From Novosphingobium barchaimii LL02 (GTDB taxonomy: Bacteria > Pseudomonadota > Alphaproteobacteria > Sphingomonadales > Sphingomonadaceae), in assembly GCF_001046635.1 (NCBI RefSeq), contig NZ_KQ130453.1, positions 377,001-441,000 on the forward strand: a stretch of 64,000 bases of DNA, written 5' to 3'. The notes under the pieces were generated by a model. That model was not told the DNA's origin and did no database searches. It worked only from the letters and a program-made list of their open reading frames with translations. Positions 51,797 through 60,621 of the stretch are shown piece by piece. The stretch's first letter is position 1. Each line of letters begins with the position of its first letter. Both the position numbers and the translations under genes were made by a program.

Positions 51797-53353
51797 ATGA
51801 TCCGCATCCTTGCCGCGGTTCTCGCGACCACTGTGCTGGCCGCTCCGGTGCAGGCGCAGGAGGCGCGGGAACTCACGATACCGGGCAACCCGATTCTGGC
51901 TGACGGCGACTATTACTCGACCGACCCGGCGCCTTTCGTGGCGGATGGGCAGCTGTGGATTCTTGCGGGCCGCGATCAGGCGCCGCCGGACGTCAACGAC
52001 TTCATCATGGGCGAGTGGCAGCTCCTGAAGACCGCCGATCCCGCCTCGGGCAAATGGACGCACTATCCCGCCATCGCCAAGCCGGAGACGGTCTTTGCCT
52101 GGGCTGAGGAAGCACGCGCCTATGCCGGCCAGATCGTCCAGGGGCCAGACAAGCGTTACTACCTCTATGCCCCGGTCCTGGAGAAAAACAGCGATGCGCA
52201 GGACCGCTTCGCGATCGGCGTGGCGGTGGCGGACAGGCCCACCGGGCCCTGGCGCGATGCCCATCCGGCCGGCCCGATCATCTCGCAGCGCGTGCCGGTT
52301 GCCAATACTATCCAGAATATCGACCCTACCGTGCTGATGGACGATGACGGCAAGGTTTATATCTACTGGGGCACCTTCGGGCAGCTGCGCGGCATGGAAC
52401 TGGCGCGCGACATGATTACCCCTAAAGGCCCGGAGCAGAAGATCGGGGGGCTGGACGGCTTCTTCGAAGCGCCATGGATCATGAAGCGAAAGGGCACCTA
52501 TTACATGCTCTATGCCGGCAACAAGGCAGGTCCCAGCTCGGAGTGCACCCCGGCGGTTTACCATGCCTGCATCGCCTATGGCAGTGCGCCTTCGCCGATG
52601 GGTCCGTGGACTTATCGCGGCGTTGCGCTGAAGCCGGTATCTTCCACCACGTCGCACCCCGGCGCGGTGGAGTTCAAGGGCCAGTGGTACATGGCCTATC
52701 ACACCGCTGACGCGGCGGGCGGCGGTCACTTCCGCCGCAGCGTCGCGCTGGACAAAATGGAATGGGACGACAGCGTCAGCCCCGCGCGTATCCGCACCGT
52801 AGTGCCGACCCTGCGACCTCAGCCACCGCTCGCGCCCAGCCGCAACGTCGCCCGCTCGGCCTGGGCCAGCGCTTCGAACGACCCGGTGCCGGTGCAGTTC
52901 TGGATCAAGTCGCTGAACGATGGGATCACCAAGTCCGCGCCTCTGCCGCCCGACATGTGGGGCAGCTGGACGGGCAATAACCCGACGCGCCAGTGGATCG
53001 AGTATCGCTGGGACAAGCCAGTCACGCTCGATGGTTCGCGCATCTGGTTCTGGAATGACCAGCCCGCCGGTTCCGGCATGGGCGTTGCGCCGCCGGCCGC
53101 CTGGCATCTGGAATATTGGCAAAAGGGATGGAAACCGGTTCGCGGCGCCAGCGGCTACGGCCTCGCCACCGGGTCCTATCAGGACGTGTCGTTCAGCCCG
53201 GTCACCACCCGCTGCCTGCGCGCGGTTATGGACGCCTCGACAGACGGCAAGACGCACGCCGCGCTTGCGGTGCAGGAGTGGGAAGCGCTGGCCCCCGCAG
53301 CGGCGCCGGTCAACGTACGTGCAGCGGAGGCAGCGCCTCCGCCCTGTAAATAA
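51797..53353 (+). CDS. GH43-family glycosidase, probable alpha-L-arabinofuranosidase
   Basis: A 518-residue exported glycosidase. The signal peptide is MIRILAAVLATTVLAAPVQA. The five-bladed propeller carries the three GH43 acidic residues: Asp43 in STDPAPF (base), Asp in QNIDPTVLMDD (pKa modulator) and Glu in GFFEAPWIM (acid). A C-terminal domain of about 170 residues (from SRNVARSAWASASN, with WIEYRWDKPVTLDGSRIWFW) looks like a discoidin-type carbohydrate-binding module. I choose ATG 51797, after GAGGAATG; an earlier ATG at 51782 lies inside the DUF885 gene. Bifidobacteria pair a GH43 enzyme (HypAA) with GH127 to trim extensin arabinans. The exact linkage is unknown, and xylosidase activity cannot be excluded. 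Confidence 0.82.
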   Translation: MIRILAAVLATTVLAAPVQAQEARELTIPGNPILADGDYYSTDPAPFVADGQLWILAGRDQAPPDVNDFIMGEWQLLKTADPASGKWTHYPAIAKPETVFAWAEEARAYAGQIVQGPDKRYYLYAPVLEKNSDAQDRFAIGVAVADRPTGPWRDAHPAGPIISQRVPVANTIQNIDPTVLMDDDGKVYIYWGTFGQLRGMELARDMITPKGPEQKIGGLDGFFEAPWIMKRKGTYYMLYAGNKAGPSSECTPAVYHACIAYGSAPSPMGPWTYRGVALKPVSSTTSHPGAVEFKGQWYMAYHTADAAGGGHFRRSVALDKMEWDDSVSPARIRTVVPTLRPQPPLAPSRNVARSAWASASNDPVPVQFWIKSLNDGITKSAPLPPDMWGSWTGNNPTRQWIEYRWDKPVTLDGSRIWFWNDQPAGSGMGVAPPAAWHLEYWQKGWKPVRGASGYGLATGSYQDVSFSPVTTRCLRAVMDASTDGKTHAALAVQEWEALAPAAAPVNVRAAEAAPPPCK

Positions 53354-53517
53354 AAGCCTGGACGGCGCTGCAACTAGAAGTCCGAAAGGGGCGCGGGTGA
53401 TGAGCCTGCGCCCCGAAGTCTTTGTGTTTGCCGATATATCTTCATCCAGACATTTGTCGGACATAAAATTCACCAAACCGCCACAATCGGCTTGACTCAG
53501 TTTAGATATCATAAGAA

Positions 53518-53528
53518 GTATACGATAT
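53518..53528. promoter_or_regulatory. Operator copy 3 (GTATACGATAT) before the TBDR
   Basis: GTATACGATAT lies 52 bases before the TBDR start. A TTGACT at 53492-53497 may be the -35 box; the -10 is uncertain, and the operator overlaps the likely position. The core is identical to copy 2. Confidence 0.65.
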
Positions 53529-53580
53529 AAGTTAAGGTGTCAGATTAAAGGCGCCGGGGTATTCAAACAGGGGGTTTGTG

Positions 53581-56298
53581 ATGACATCTTTAAAAGCCTT
53601 GAAGCTTTCGACTGCGCTGTCTTCCATCATGATAATCGCCATTGGTACGCCTGCCATCGCGCAGACGGCTGATGTTGCCGCTGAGGACACGTCCCGCGCC
53701 GATATCGTCGTGACCGGCGTGCGGGGCAGCGTCGAGGCCGCTGTCACGAAGAAGAAAAACGCCAAGCAAATCGTCGATTCGATCGTGGCAGAGGATGTCG
53801 GCAAATTGCCCGACAATAACGTGCCCGAAGCGCTGGCCCGCGTGACCGGCGTACAAATCGACCGCGCGCGTGGGCAAGGGCAGGACGTTACGATCCGCGG
53901 CCTGTCCGGCGTCCAGACCACCGTTAACGGCAACAACACCAACCTAGGTGATGGCCGCTCACTCAACCTGTCGGACATCCCTGCCGAGTTGCTGAAGCAG
54001 GTCGATGTCTACAAGACGCGCTCGGCCGACCAGGTGGAAGGCAGCATCGCCGGCGCCGTGAACGTCGAACTGCGCCGTCCATTCGACATGAAAAAGGGGT
54101 GGACGATCGCGGGCAGTGCGCGCGGGTCCTATGACGACATCTCTGAGAAGGTCAGCCCCTACGGCAGCCTCTTGGTCGCCAACCGTTTCGAAACCGGGAT
54201 TGGCGAGATCGGCTTCCTCATCAACGCATCGATGACCAAGACCAACTATCGTGAAAACTTCATCGAAAGCGAATCTCCGTTCTCGGTCACGCCGACCGGC
54301 GGCAGCGAGATGGTGATCCCCTACCGTGCCCAGTACGGCCTTGAGCAGGGCAGCGTGAAGCGCCCCTCGATCAACGGCGTGCTGCAATGGCGGGCCAGCG
54401 ACAAACTCGATTTCGTGCTGGAAGGCAGCTATCTCGGCTCGCGCGAGAAGCGTTCGGTCGAGCGTCTCTACGTGCAGGACATGCAGGTAGTGCCGAATTA
54501 CAGCGACCTCGTGTTCATGCCGGACGGCAAGACGGTGAAGTCGGTAACGCTGACCAACCCGAATGGCCTGAATGCGGGCATCGACAGCCTGTTCAATTCG
54601 ATCCACTCGAACCTTTACACCACCAACCTCGAGGCACACTGGCATTCCGATCGGGTCCAGATCAATGCCGGCGCGCAGTACAACTGGTCGAACGAAGGTA
54701 ATTACTTCGTGGAGAGCATCCTGAAGCCTGGTACGATAAGGTCGGCCAGCGTCGATTTCGCATCCGATCTCTACAGCAAGGGCGCGCCTTCGATCACCTT
54801 CAACGGGGTCGACCTGAACAACCTGTCCTCCTACGGGGTCGAGCGGTTCCAGGACAATCGCGGCGGTTCGAAGAACAAGGAGCTCGCCGCCCAGGCTGAC
54901 CTGACCTTGCAGGTCAGCGACACCGGCTTCCTGCGTAACCTGCAGGTGGGCGGTCGCTTCAACCAGCGCCGGACCAGCCGTTACTACGGCTATCGCGATG
55001 GCTTCCCGCGCGTCGGCGGCGCGTTTGCTCCGCTCAGCATGTTCCCCGGGTTCGATGATGCATCGATGGTCGGGCCTGACATCGGCGGCGCAACAACGCA
55101 GTGGTATCGGATCCCCGGCGCATCGGTCCTCAGCAATATCGACGCGATCCGTGCACTGATCCAGCAGACTGATCCTGCCAACGCGAACAATTTCGCCGGC
55201 GTGTATCCGTCGAGCGATCGCGGTCAGACGTTCAGCTCGAACGAGAAGAACTTTGCGGCGTATGCCCAGTTCAACTACGGCTTCGAAATCGGCTCGATCC
55301 CGGTCGATGGACTCGCCGGTGTACGCTACACCAACACCTGGGGTACTTCGAACAGCTTCAACTTCCGGCCGGGCACGCCCGCGAACGGCAACCAGCAGAT
55401 CGTCGAGCAATCGCCCGGCGCGGGCAACTATTACGACCTGCTTCCGACCGTTTCGGCCGTCGTTCACTTCACTCCCAAGGCCCAGCTGCGCCTGTCCTAT
55501 TCCACCAACGTCTCGCGGCCCGGTTTCTACGATTCCCGCCCGTTCTATACCGTGGATGTCGGATCGACTTCAGCCGTTGTCTTTGCCGGAAACCCGGCAC
55601 TCAAGGCCCAGCGCGAGCAGGCGTTCGACGTCAGCGCGGAATACTACTTCGGCCGCGGCGGGCAGGTATCGCTTGCCGGCTATTACAAGAAGGCTACAGG
55701 CTTCCTCTACTACAGCCGTGAACAGGTGACCGCGACCGAGATGGCGGCCTACGGCATCAACCTTGCGGACTATGGTTTGAGCACCGGCTATGTCGAACAG
55801 TTGCGTAACGCAGGTGACGGCACCTTCATCGGTCTCGAAGGAACGGTGCAGTCGTTCTTCGACTTCCTGCCGGGCATCCTGAAGAACTTCGGTGCCAGCA
55901 TGAACGCCAGCCACATCTTCAAGGCCCGCATCGAATATCCATACCCCGAAGATTTCCCCGGCGCATTCGATTCCCCGAATACGTCGAAGTGGACGGCCAA
56001 TGCCACGCTATTCTACGATACGCCGAAGTTCAGCGCGCGCGTGGCTTATAACTACCGTTCTTCCTATCGCTTGAGCATCTGGCAGGAGAACCCGGAGTAC
56101 TCGCCCTATAACGGCAGCACGTCCAAGCTGGATGCGGCGGTGAACTACACCCCGGTGCCGTTCATGACGCTCTCGCTTGAGGCTTCGAACATTCTGGGCA
56201 ACGATGTGTTCCGCTATCACGCCAGTCAGAACCTGCTGCCGCTGGGTGTGCGCACCCTGGCACGCACGCTTCAGGGCAGTGTCCGCTTCCGTTTCTGA
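53581..56298 (+). CDS. TonB-dependent receptor of the glycoprotein/hydroxyproline locus
   Basis: A 905-residue outer-membrane receptor. A signal peptide (ending TPAIAQ) is followed by the TonB-box-like DIVVTGVRGSVEAAV and the plug motif KKKNAKQIVDSIVAEDVGKLPDNNVPEALARVTGVQIDRARGQGQDVTIRGLSGVQTTVNG. The barrel ends in Phe (TLQGSVRFRF). ATG 53581 follows CAGGGGG; the GTG one codon earlier is possible. It has its own promoter with an operator copy and ends at a strong terminator. Importing arabinosylated glycopeptides or arabino-oligosaccharides is the natural role, inferred from its neighbours. Confidence 0.88.
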   Translation: MTSLKALKLSTALSSIMIIAIGTPAIAQTADVAAEDTSRADIVVTGVRGSVEAAVTKKKNAKQIVDSIVAEDVGKLPDNNVPEALARVTGVQIDRARGQGQDVTIRGLSGVQTTVNGNNTNLGDGRSLNLSDIPAELLKQVDVYKTRSADQVEGSIAGAVNVELRRPFDMKKGWTIAGSARGSYDDISEKVSPYGSLLVANRFETGIGEIGFLINASMTKTNYRENFIESESPFSVTPTGGSEMVIPYRAQYGLEQGSVKRPSINGVLQWRASDKLDFVLEGSYLGSREKRSVERLYVQDMQVVPNYSDLVFMPDGKTVKSVTLTNPNGLNAGIDSLFNSIHSNLYTTNLEAHWHSDRVQINAGAQYNWSNEGNYFVESILKPGTIRSASVDFASDLYSKGAPSITFNGVDLNNLSSYGVERFQDNRGGSKNKELAAQADLTLQVSDTGFLRNLQVGGRFNQRRTSRYYGYRDGFPRVGGAFAPLSMFPGFDDASMVGPDIGGATTQWYRIPGASVLSNIDAIRALIQQTDPANANNFAGVYPSSDRGQTFSSNEKNFAAYAQFNYGFEIGSIPVDGLAGVRYTNTWGTSNSFNFRPGTPANGNQQIVEQSPGAGNYYDLLPTVSAVVHFTPKAQLRLSYSTNVSRPGFYDSRPFYTVDVGSTSAVVFAGNPALKAQREQAFDVSAEYYFGRGGQVSLAGYYKKATGFLYYSREQVTATEMAAYGINLADYGLSTGYVEQLRNAGDGTFIGLEGTVQSFFDFLPGILKNFGASMNASHIFKARIEYPYPEDFPGAFDSPNTSKWTANATLFYDTPKFSARVAYNYRSSYRLSIWQENPEYSPYNGSTSKLDAAVNYTPVPFMTLSLEASNILGNDVFRYHASQNLLPLGVRTLARTLQGSVRFRF

Positions 56299-56329
56299 TC
56301 GGATCGGCGCCTTTGCCAGCATGACCCCG

Positions 56330-56366
56330 ACAGCCGCGCCATTTCGATGGCGCGGCTGTTTTCGTT
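56330..56366 (+). terminator. Rho-independent terminator after the TBDR
   Basis: A perfect 13-bp stem (56330-56342 with 56347-56359) closed by a TTCG tetraloop is followed by TTTCGTTT. It lies 32 bases after the TBDR stop and ends that transcription unit. Confidence 0.9.
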
Positions 56367-56399
56367 TCAACGCGCGTTCCAAGGATCGGAGCTTCTGTC

Positions 56400-56825
56400 A
56401 TGATCGGACCATCCCGTTTTCCCGCCAGACTTTCCAAGCAGGCGCTTGCGTTCGGCGGCATCTTCACAGCGCTGCTTCTGGGGGCTGCGACTTCGGCTTC
56501 CAATCCCCCGCATCCGGCTAAGCTGTGTGTCCTGCGCTCTGCCTTGGCCGGGCCCACGGTGCGGGACGATGGCTTGCTGTATTTTCGCGGACAGCCTGAT
56601 GTACGGCAGTCGTACATCGCGGCCTTCAAGGGCGAAGCTTGCCGCAAGCTCAACCCGCTGGCGATCGTCAGTCTGGAATCGGACGGCGACCGCGTGTGCG
56701 AAGGCGACAAGGTGCGCGCCGTGATGACGGTAAGCCAGGTCCCGGGACCTGCCTGCGCGATCGACCGTCTTCTGCCGTTTGCAGGCGATGTCGACGATGC
56801 CCTGCCGGCCGATTGGCTAAAGTGA
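56400..56825 (+). CDS. Small exported protein of unknown function
   Basis: A 141-residue protein of no family I recognise. The N-terminus has a basic region and a hydrophobic segment (LAFGGIFTALLLGAATSA) that looks like a signal peptide. The mature part of about 105 residues has four cysteines (in KLCVLRS, EACRKL, RVCEGDK and PACAIDR), suggesting two disulfides in the periplasm. It lies between the TBDR terminator and the operator of the hydroxyproline genes and has only a modest ribosome site (GGATCGGAG). Its location makes a role in the locus plausible, but nothing more can be said. Confidence 0.6.
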   Translation: MIGPSRFPARLSKQALAFGGIFTALLLGAATSASNPPHPAKLCVLRSALAGPTVRDDGLLYFRGQPDVRQSYIAAFKGEACRKLNPLAIVSLESDGDRVCEGDKVRAVMTVSQVPGPACAIDRLLPFAGDVDDALPADWLK

Positions 56826-56869
56826 CACAGTGTGCAGCTGCGAAAAAGACCATTGCCTTCGGCTAAATA

Positions 56870-56885
56870 ATATCGTATACGATAT
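56870..56885. promoter_or_regulatory. Operator copy 4, perfect 16-bp palindrome, before the deaminase gene
   Basis: ATATCGTATACGATAT is a perfect palindrome. TTGCCT (56853-56858) and TATACG (56876-56881) are 17 bases apart and fit a -35/-10 pair, so the operator covers the -10 box, a strong repressor position. It lies 31 bases before the ATG of the deaminase gene. Confidence 0.8.
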
Positions 56886-56915
56886 CTCAAGTTAACGTAT
56901 AACAGGACGAAATTC

Positions 56916-57830
56916 ATGGCAATCGGTTGGAAGGGTGTTTTCCCGGCAGTCACCACGCAGCTCCGCGCGGACCTGTCGATCGATATCGCGGACACCCAGC
57001 GCGTCGTCGACGATCTGATCCGTGACGGTGTGACCGGCGTGATCGCGCTCGGCACGGTGGGGGAAAACAACTCGCTGGAATACGACGAGAAGGTCCAGGT
57101 TCTCTCCGCCATCGTCGAAGTGGTGGATGGCCGCGTACCCGTCATCACCGGCGTTTCGGAATACGACACCCGCCGCGCGGTGCGCTATGCGCAGGCCGCT
57201 GAGAAGGCCGGCGCGGATGGCCTGATGCTGCTGCCGCCGATGGTCTACGTGCCCAAGGCGCATGAACTCGTCGCCCACTTCAAGGGCGTGGCGGAACAGA
57301 CCGGCCTGCCGATCATGCTTTACAACAACCCCCCGGCGTATCGCACCGTGATCGACCAGGAAGTGCTGACCCAGCTGATCGATGTGCCGAACATCGTCGC
57401 GGTCAAGGAATCGGCTCCCGATACGCGCCGCTTCACTGATTTCCGCAACGCCTTCGGCGATCGCTATGTCTTGTTCGCCGGTCTCGACGACGTGGCCCTC
57501 GAAGGCCTGTACCTGGGCGCGCAGGGCTGGGTTTCCGGCCTTACCAACGCTTTCCCCAAGGAATCGGTGGAGCTGGTTGCGGCGTTCGCGCGCGGCGATC
57601 ATGCCAAGGCCATGGAAATCTACCGCTGGTTCATGCCGCTGCTGCACCTCGATGCCGAGCACGACCTTGTCCAGTCCATCAAGCTGGCCGAAGAAGTGAT
57701 GGGCCGCGGTTCGGAGCGCGTCCTGCCTCCGCGCTATGTTCTGCAAGGCGAGCGCCGCGCCGAAGTGATCGCGATGGTCGAGAAGGCCGCCGCTACCCGC
57801 CCGGACCTGTCCGTCGCAAAGGCAGCCTGA
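56916..57830 (+). CDS. DHDPS-family lyase, probable 1-pyrroline-4-hydroxy-2-carboxylate deaminase
   Basis: A 304-residue TIM-barrel of the dihydrodipicolinate synthase/N-acetylneuraminate lyase family. The Schiff-base Lys164 is in IVAVKESAPD, Tyr136 in LYNNPP and the substrate loop in GTVGENNSL. Next to a 4-hydroxyproline epimerase and a D-amino-acid oxidase, the best fit is the deaminase that turns 1-pyrroline-4-hydroxy-2-carboxylate into 2-oxoglutarate semialdehyde. Another DHDPS-fold option is L-2-keto-3-deoxyarabonate dehydratase, which makes the same product from arabinose, an attractive link given the arabinosidases. It starts after a palindromic operator and is 10 bases before the epimerase gene. 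Confidence 0.82.
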   Translation: MAIGWKGVFPAVTTQLRADLSIDIADTQRVVDDLIRDGVTGVIALGTVGENNSLEYDEKVQVLSAIVEVVDGRVPVITGVSEYDTRRAVRYAQAAEKAGADGLMLLPPMVYVPKAHELVAHFKGVAEQTGLPIMLYNNPPAYRTVIDQEVLTQLIDVPNIVAVKESAPDTRRFTDFRNAFGDRYVLFAGLDDVALEGLYLGAQGWVSGLTNAFPKESVELVAAFARGDHAKAMEIYRWFMPLLHLDAEHDLVQSIKLAEEVMGRGSERVLPPRYVLQGERRAEVIAMVEKAAATRPDLSVAKAA

Positions 57831-57840
57831 AGGAGCATCG

Positions 57841-58839
57841 ATGCGGCACACATTCTTCTGCATCGACGGTCACACAGCCGGTAACCCCGTCCGCTTGATT
57901 GCGGGCGGGGTTCCGCTGTTGAAGGGCGCGTCCATGTCCGAGCGGCGCCAGGATTTCCTGGAGCGTTTCGACTGGATCCGCACTGGCCTGTGCTTCGAAC
58001 CGCGCGGCCATGACATGATGTCGGGCGGCTTCCTCTATCCGCCGACCGATGCCGCGAACGACATCGGCATTCTGTTCATCGAGACCAGCGGCTGCCTGCC
58101 CATGTGCGGCCACGGCACCATCGGCATCGTCACTTTCGGTCTGGAGCACGGGCTGATCCAGCCCGCCACGCCGGGCCGCCTGCGCGTGGAAGTGCCGGCG
58201 GGCGTGATCGAGATCGCCTATGAAACCGAAGGGCCAAAGGTCACTTCGGTGCGCATCACCAACGTCCCCGCCTATGTCGCCGCACGCGGCATCGAGGTGG
58301 ACGTGGAGGGTATCGGACCGCTTTCGATCGACGTGTCCTATGGCGGCAACTACTATGCCATCGTCGAGCCGCAGGGCGCCTACACCGGCCTCGACGATCT
58401 CGGCGCAGCGCGGATAATCGACCTGAGCGGGCGTGTCCGCGAGGCGGTTCGGGCGAAGTTCGAGCCGGTTCATCCGCTGGACCCCACGATCCGGGGCGTC
58501 AGCCATGTGCTTTGGGCGGATAAGCCCCGGCATGAGGGCGCCGATGGCCGCAATGCCGTGTTCTACGGCGACAAGGCGATCGACCGCAGCCCTTGCGGCA
58601 CCGGCACCTCGGCGCGTCTGGCGCATCTGGCGGCGTCTGGACGGTTGTCCGTCGGCGACAGCTTCGTGCACGAAAGCTACATCTGCAGCCGCTTCATAGG
58701 CCGGGTCGAGAAGTCGGTCATGCTGGGCGACCAGCCGGCGATCATCCCCTCGATCGAGGGATCGGCGATCGCTACCGGTTTCAATACCATCTGGATCGAC
58801 AAGGCCGATACCTTCTGGGAAGGCTTCCAGGTCACGTGA
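57841..58839 (+). CDS. 4-hydroxyproline epimerase (proline racemase family)
   Basis: A 332-residue cytoplasmic proline racemase-fold enzyme. The two catalytic Cys are Cys89 in PMCGHGTIG and Cys252 in RSPCGTGTSAR, the arrangement of hydroxyproline 2-epimerases; trans-3-hydroxyproline dehydratases have Thr at the second site. CIDGHTAGNP at the N-terminus also fits. It converts trans-4-hydroxy-L-proline into cis-4-hydroxy-D-proline for the FAD oxidase encoded at 62980. It lies 10 bases after the deaminase gene behind an AAGGAGC site, so both are read from the 56870 promoter. Confidence 0.9.
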   Translation: MRHTFFCIDGHTAGNPVRLIAGGVPLLKGASMSERRQDFLERFDWIRTGLCFEPRGHDMMSGGFLYPPTDAANDIGILFIETSGCLPMCGHGTIGIVTFGLEHGLIQPATPGRLRVEVPAGVIEIAYETEGPKVTSVRITNVPAYVAARGIEVDVEGIGPLSIDVSYGGNYYAIVEPQGAYTGLDDLGAARIIDLSGRVREAVRAKFEPVHPLDPTIRGVSHVLWADKPRHEGADGRNAVFYGDKAIDRSPCGTGTSARLAHLAASGRLSVGDSFVHESYICSRFIGRVEKSVMLGDQPAIIPSIEGSAIATGFNTIWIDKADTFWEGFQVT

Positions 58840-58916
58840 TTTCGCCGGGCAGTACTGGCTTGAGGAGGCGTTAGCGTCGCTAGTTGGTGTTTCAACGCTC
58901 GCCAAATACCTAGAAC

Positions 58917-58997
58917 CCCGCTCAGCCTGAGCTTGTCGAAGGCCCCCGAGACTGGGCGCCCCATTTCGGGGCCTTCGACAAGCTCAGGCTGAGCGGG
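58917..58997. repeat. Perfect 30-bp inverted repeat, REP/BIME-like
   Basis: The arms 58917-58946 and 58968-58997 are exact reverse complements, 21 bases apart. The word CAGCCTGAGCTTGTCGAAGG is a sequence I recall as common between genes in sphingomonads and other proteobacteria. It lies between the converging epimerase and GH27 genes, so it may also act as a bidirectional transcription stop. Confidence 0.85.
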
Positions 58998-59048
58998 TTG
59001 TGGGGTTGTGGGGCGGAGCGCGATTTCTCGCTGCTCCCCCGCTAACCC

Positions 59049-60566
59049 TCAGTCTCCCACGACGACCATCACCGCGCCGCGCGCCGGGACGGTGTAGCTG
59101 GCAGGCAGTTTGGCGGACTTGGTGCCGCTCCACACGTCCTGGACCTGCGTTACCGCCGTCAGCCCGGCATCGCCCGGCACAAGCGCCAGCGAACTCGCCG
59201 CATCGCCCCGGTTGAACAACGCGAGCGCGACCCGGCCATCGGCCAGGGGTTTGGCCCAGACTTCCATCGTGCCGTGTTTACGCAGCGCCTTGGCCTGCAC
59301 TCCCTTTGCGTCCTGATCGACAGCGATCACGCGTGGGTTGGTGAGCATGGCGAGCGTCTCGGGCGTGGATTCCCGCAGGTCATGGCCCATCATCAGCGGC
59401 GCGGCGGACATCGCCCATAGCGTCATGTGCGTGCGGTATTCGTCCGCGCTCATGCCGCCGTTGCCGATTTCGAGCATGTCGGGGTCATTGAAGCCGTGCG
59501 GACCGGCCCACTCGGGTTTGCCGTTTTTGTCAAAGCCGATTTTCGCCATTGTCGGATAATCGTCGGTGATGTCGCCGGTGGTGCGCCAGAGCTGACCGCC
59601 GACGTCGCGGCCCCAAGATCCCACGTCGAAGCGCCCATATTCACACAGCGAGAAGATGAAATCGCGCCCCGTCGCCTGAAGCGCGGCGCCCATTTCGTAG
59701 TAGCTGCGCTTTACCGTGGCGGCTTCGTCGTAGAACCATTCACCCGAACACAAATCGTACTTGAGGTAGTCGAAGCCCCAGTCCGCATACGTCTGGGCGT
59801 CCTGCATTACATGGCCATAGCTGCCCTCATACCCTGCGCAGGTGCGCGGCCCCTGCGAGGAATAGATGCCGATCTTCAGTCCCCTGGAATGGACATAGTC
59901 GGTCAGCGCCTTCATGTCCGGGAACTTCTCGTTGGGTTGCAGCACGCCGTCTGCGCCGCGCTTGCCCTGCCAGCCATCGTCAATGTTGACGTAAAGGTAG
60001 CCGGCATCGCGCAGGCCCGTGGAAACCATCGCATCGGCCATGGCGCGCACGGTCTTGTCGTCGATATGCTCGGCGAACTTGTTCCAGCTGCTCCAGCCCA
60101 TCGGCGGGGTGGCCGCCAGCTTGCTCGGGATCGGCGCACCAAGCGCTGGCAGCGGAGGCGAAAACTTGAAGGCGCGGGCTCGGGCGTCCTTCGTGTTGCC
60201 GCGATAGCCGGATGCATCGACTTCGGATTCCCAGATGCGGCCCTTGAGGTGGGCCTTGCCACCTTCGATGGCGACGCTCCAGGGGCGGGTGGGGTGCTCG
60301 CGGTCGTTGATGTTGCGGGTGTCGAATTTCAACGCGCCGTCCTCGACACGCGGGTTCAGCATTTCGACGGGTCCGTACCACTGCGTGGTCACGGTGCCCT
60401 CTATCTTGCCGCCTTTCGAGGTGACCTGCATCATCGTCACGCCGGGCGTGGGCGGGGCTTCATCGAAGAGCCAGACGCCATCGTAGGCGGTTTTGGCCAG
60501 AGCAGGAGCAGCCAGCGACAGGCTGGTTCCCAAAAGTACGGCAGCGGTGAAAAGGGCGCGGGGCAT
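59049..60566 (-). CDS. GH27 alpha-galactosidase (or beta-L-arabinopyranosidase)
   Basis: A 505-residue exported glycosidase. The signal peptide is MPRALFTAAVLLGTSLSLAAPALA. An N-terminal beta-rich domain of about 110 residues (DGVWLFDEAPP to FKFSPP) precedes a GH27 barrel with PPMGWSSWNKF, NIDDGWQG, the nucleophile Asp in YLKYDLC, and the acid Asp in the segment after NDPDMLEIGNGGMSADEY. A beta C-terminal domain ends the protein. The ATG at 60566 follows AAGGAGATC; the frame runs further up into the permease gap. It is downstream of the GntR and permease genes in one leftward unit. In extensin, Ser carries alpha-galactose, a fitting target; arabinopyranose in arabinogalactan protein is another. 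Confidence 0.87.
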   Translation of the reverse strand: MPRALFTAAVLLGTSLSLAAPALAKTAYDGVWLFDEAPPTPGVTMMQVTSKGGKIEGTVTTQWYGPVEMLNPRVEDGALKFDTRNINDREHPTRPWSVAIEGGKAHLKGRIWESEVDASGYRGNTKDARARAFKFSPPLPALGAPIPSKLAATPPMGWSSWNKFAEHIDDKTVRAMADAMVSTGLRDAGYLYVNIDDGWQGKRGADGVLQPNEKFPDMKALTDYVHSRGLKIGIYSSQGPRTCAGYEGSYGHVMQDAQTYADWGFDYLKYDLCSGEWFYDEAATVKRSYYEMGAALQATGRDFIFSLCEYGRFDVGSWGRDVGGQLWRTTGDITDDYPTMAKIGFDKNGKPEWAGPHGFNDPDMLEIGNGGMSADEYRTHMTLWAMSAAPLMMGHDLRESTPETLAMLTNPRVIAVDQDAKGVQAKALRKHGTMEVWAKPLADGRVALALFNRGDAASSLALVPGDAGLTAVTQVQDVWSGTKSAKLPASYTVPARGAVMVVVGD

Positions 60567-60621
60567 CGCGATCTCCTTCGATCTTTGACGAGGCAGGTTC
60601 AGGTGGGAAAAGAGCGCCCGG

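Noticed and set aside
46616-53353. Reading the GH127/GH43 genes as a simple pectic arabinan locus
   Set aside because: It remains an alternative, but it does not explain the hydroxyproline epimerase, D-amino-acid oxidase, amino-acid permease and peptidases under the same operator, so I ranked it below the glycoprotein hypothesis.
51752-53512. 586-residue minus-strand open frame opposite GH43
   Set aside because: It has no domain or signal peptide and lies over a gene with all three GH43 acidic residues.
53959-55467. 502-residue minus-strand open frame opposite the TBDR
   Set aside because: Antisense shadow with no motifs; the receptor on the other strand is complete.
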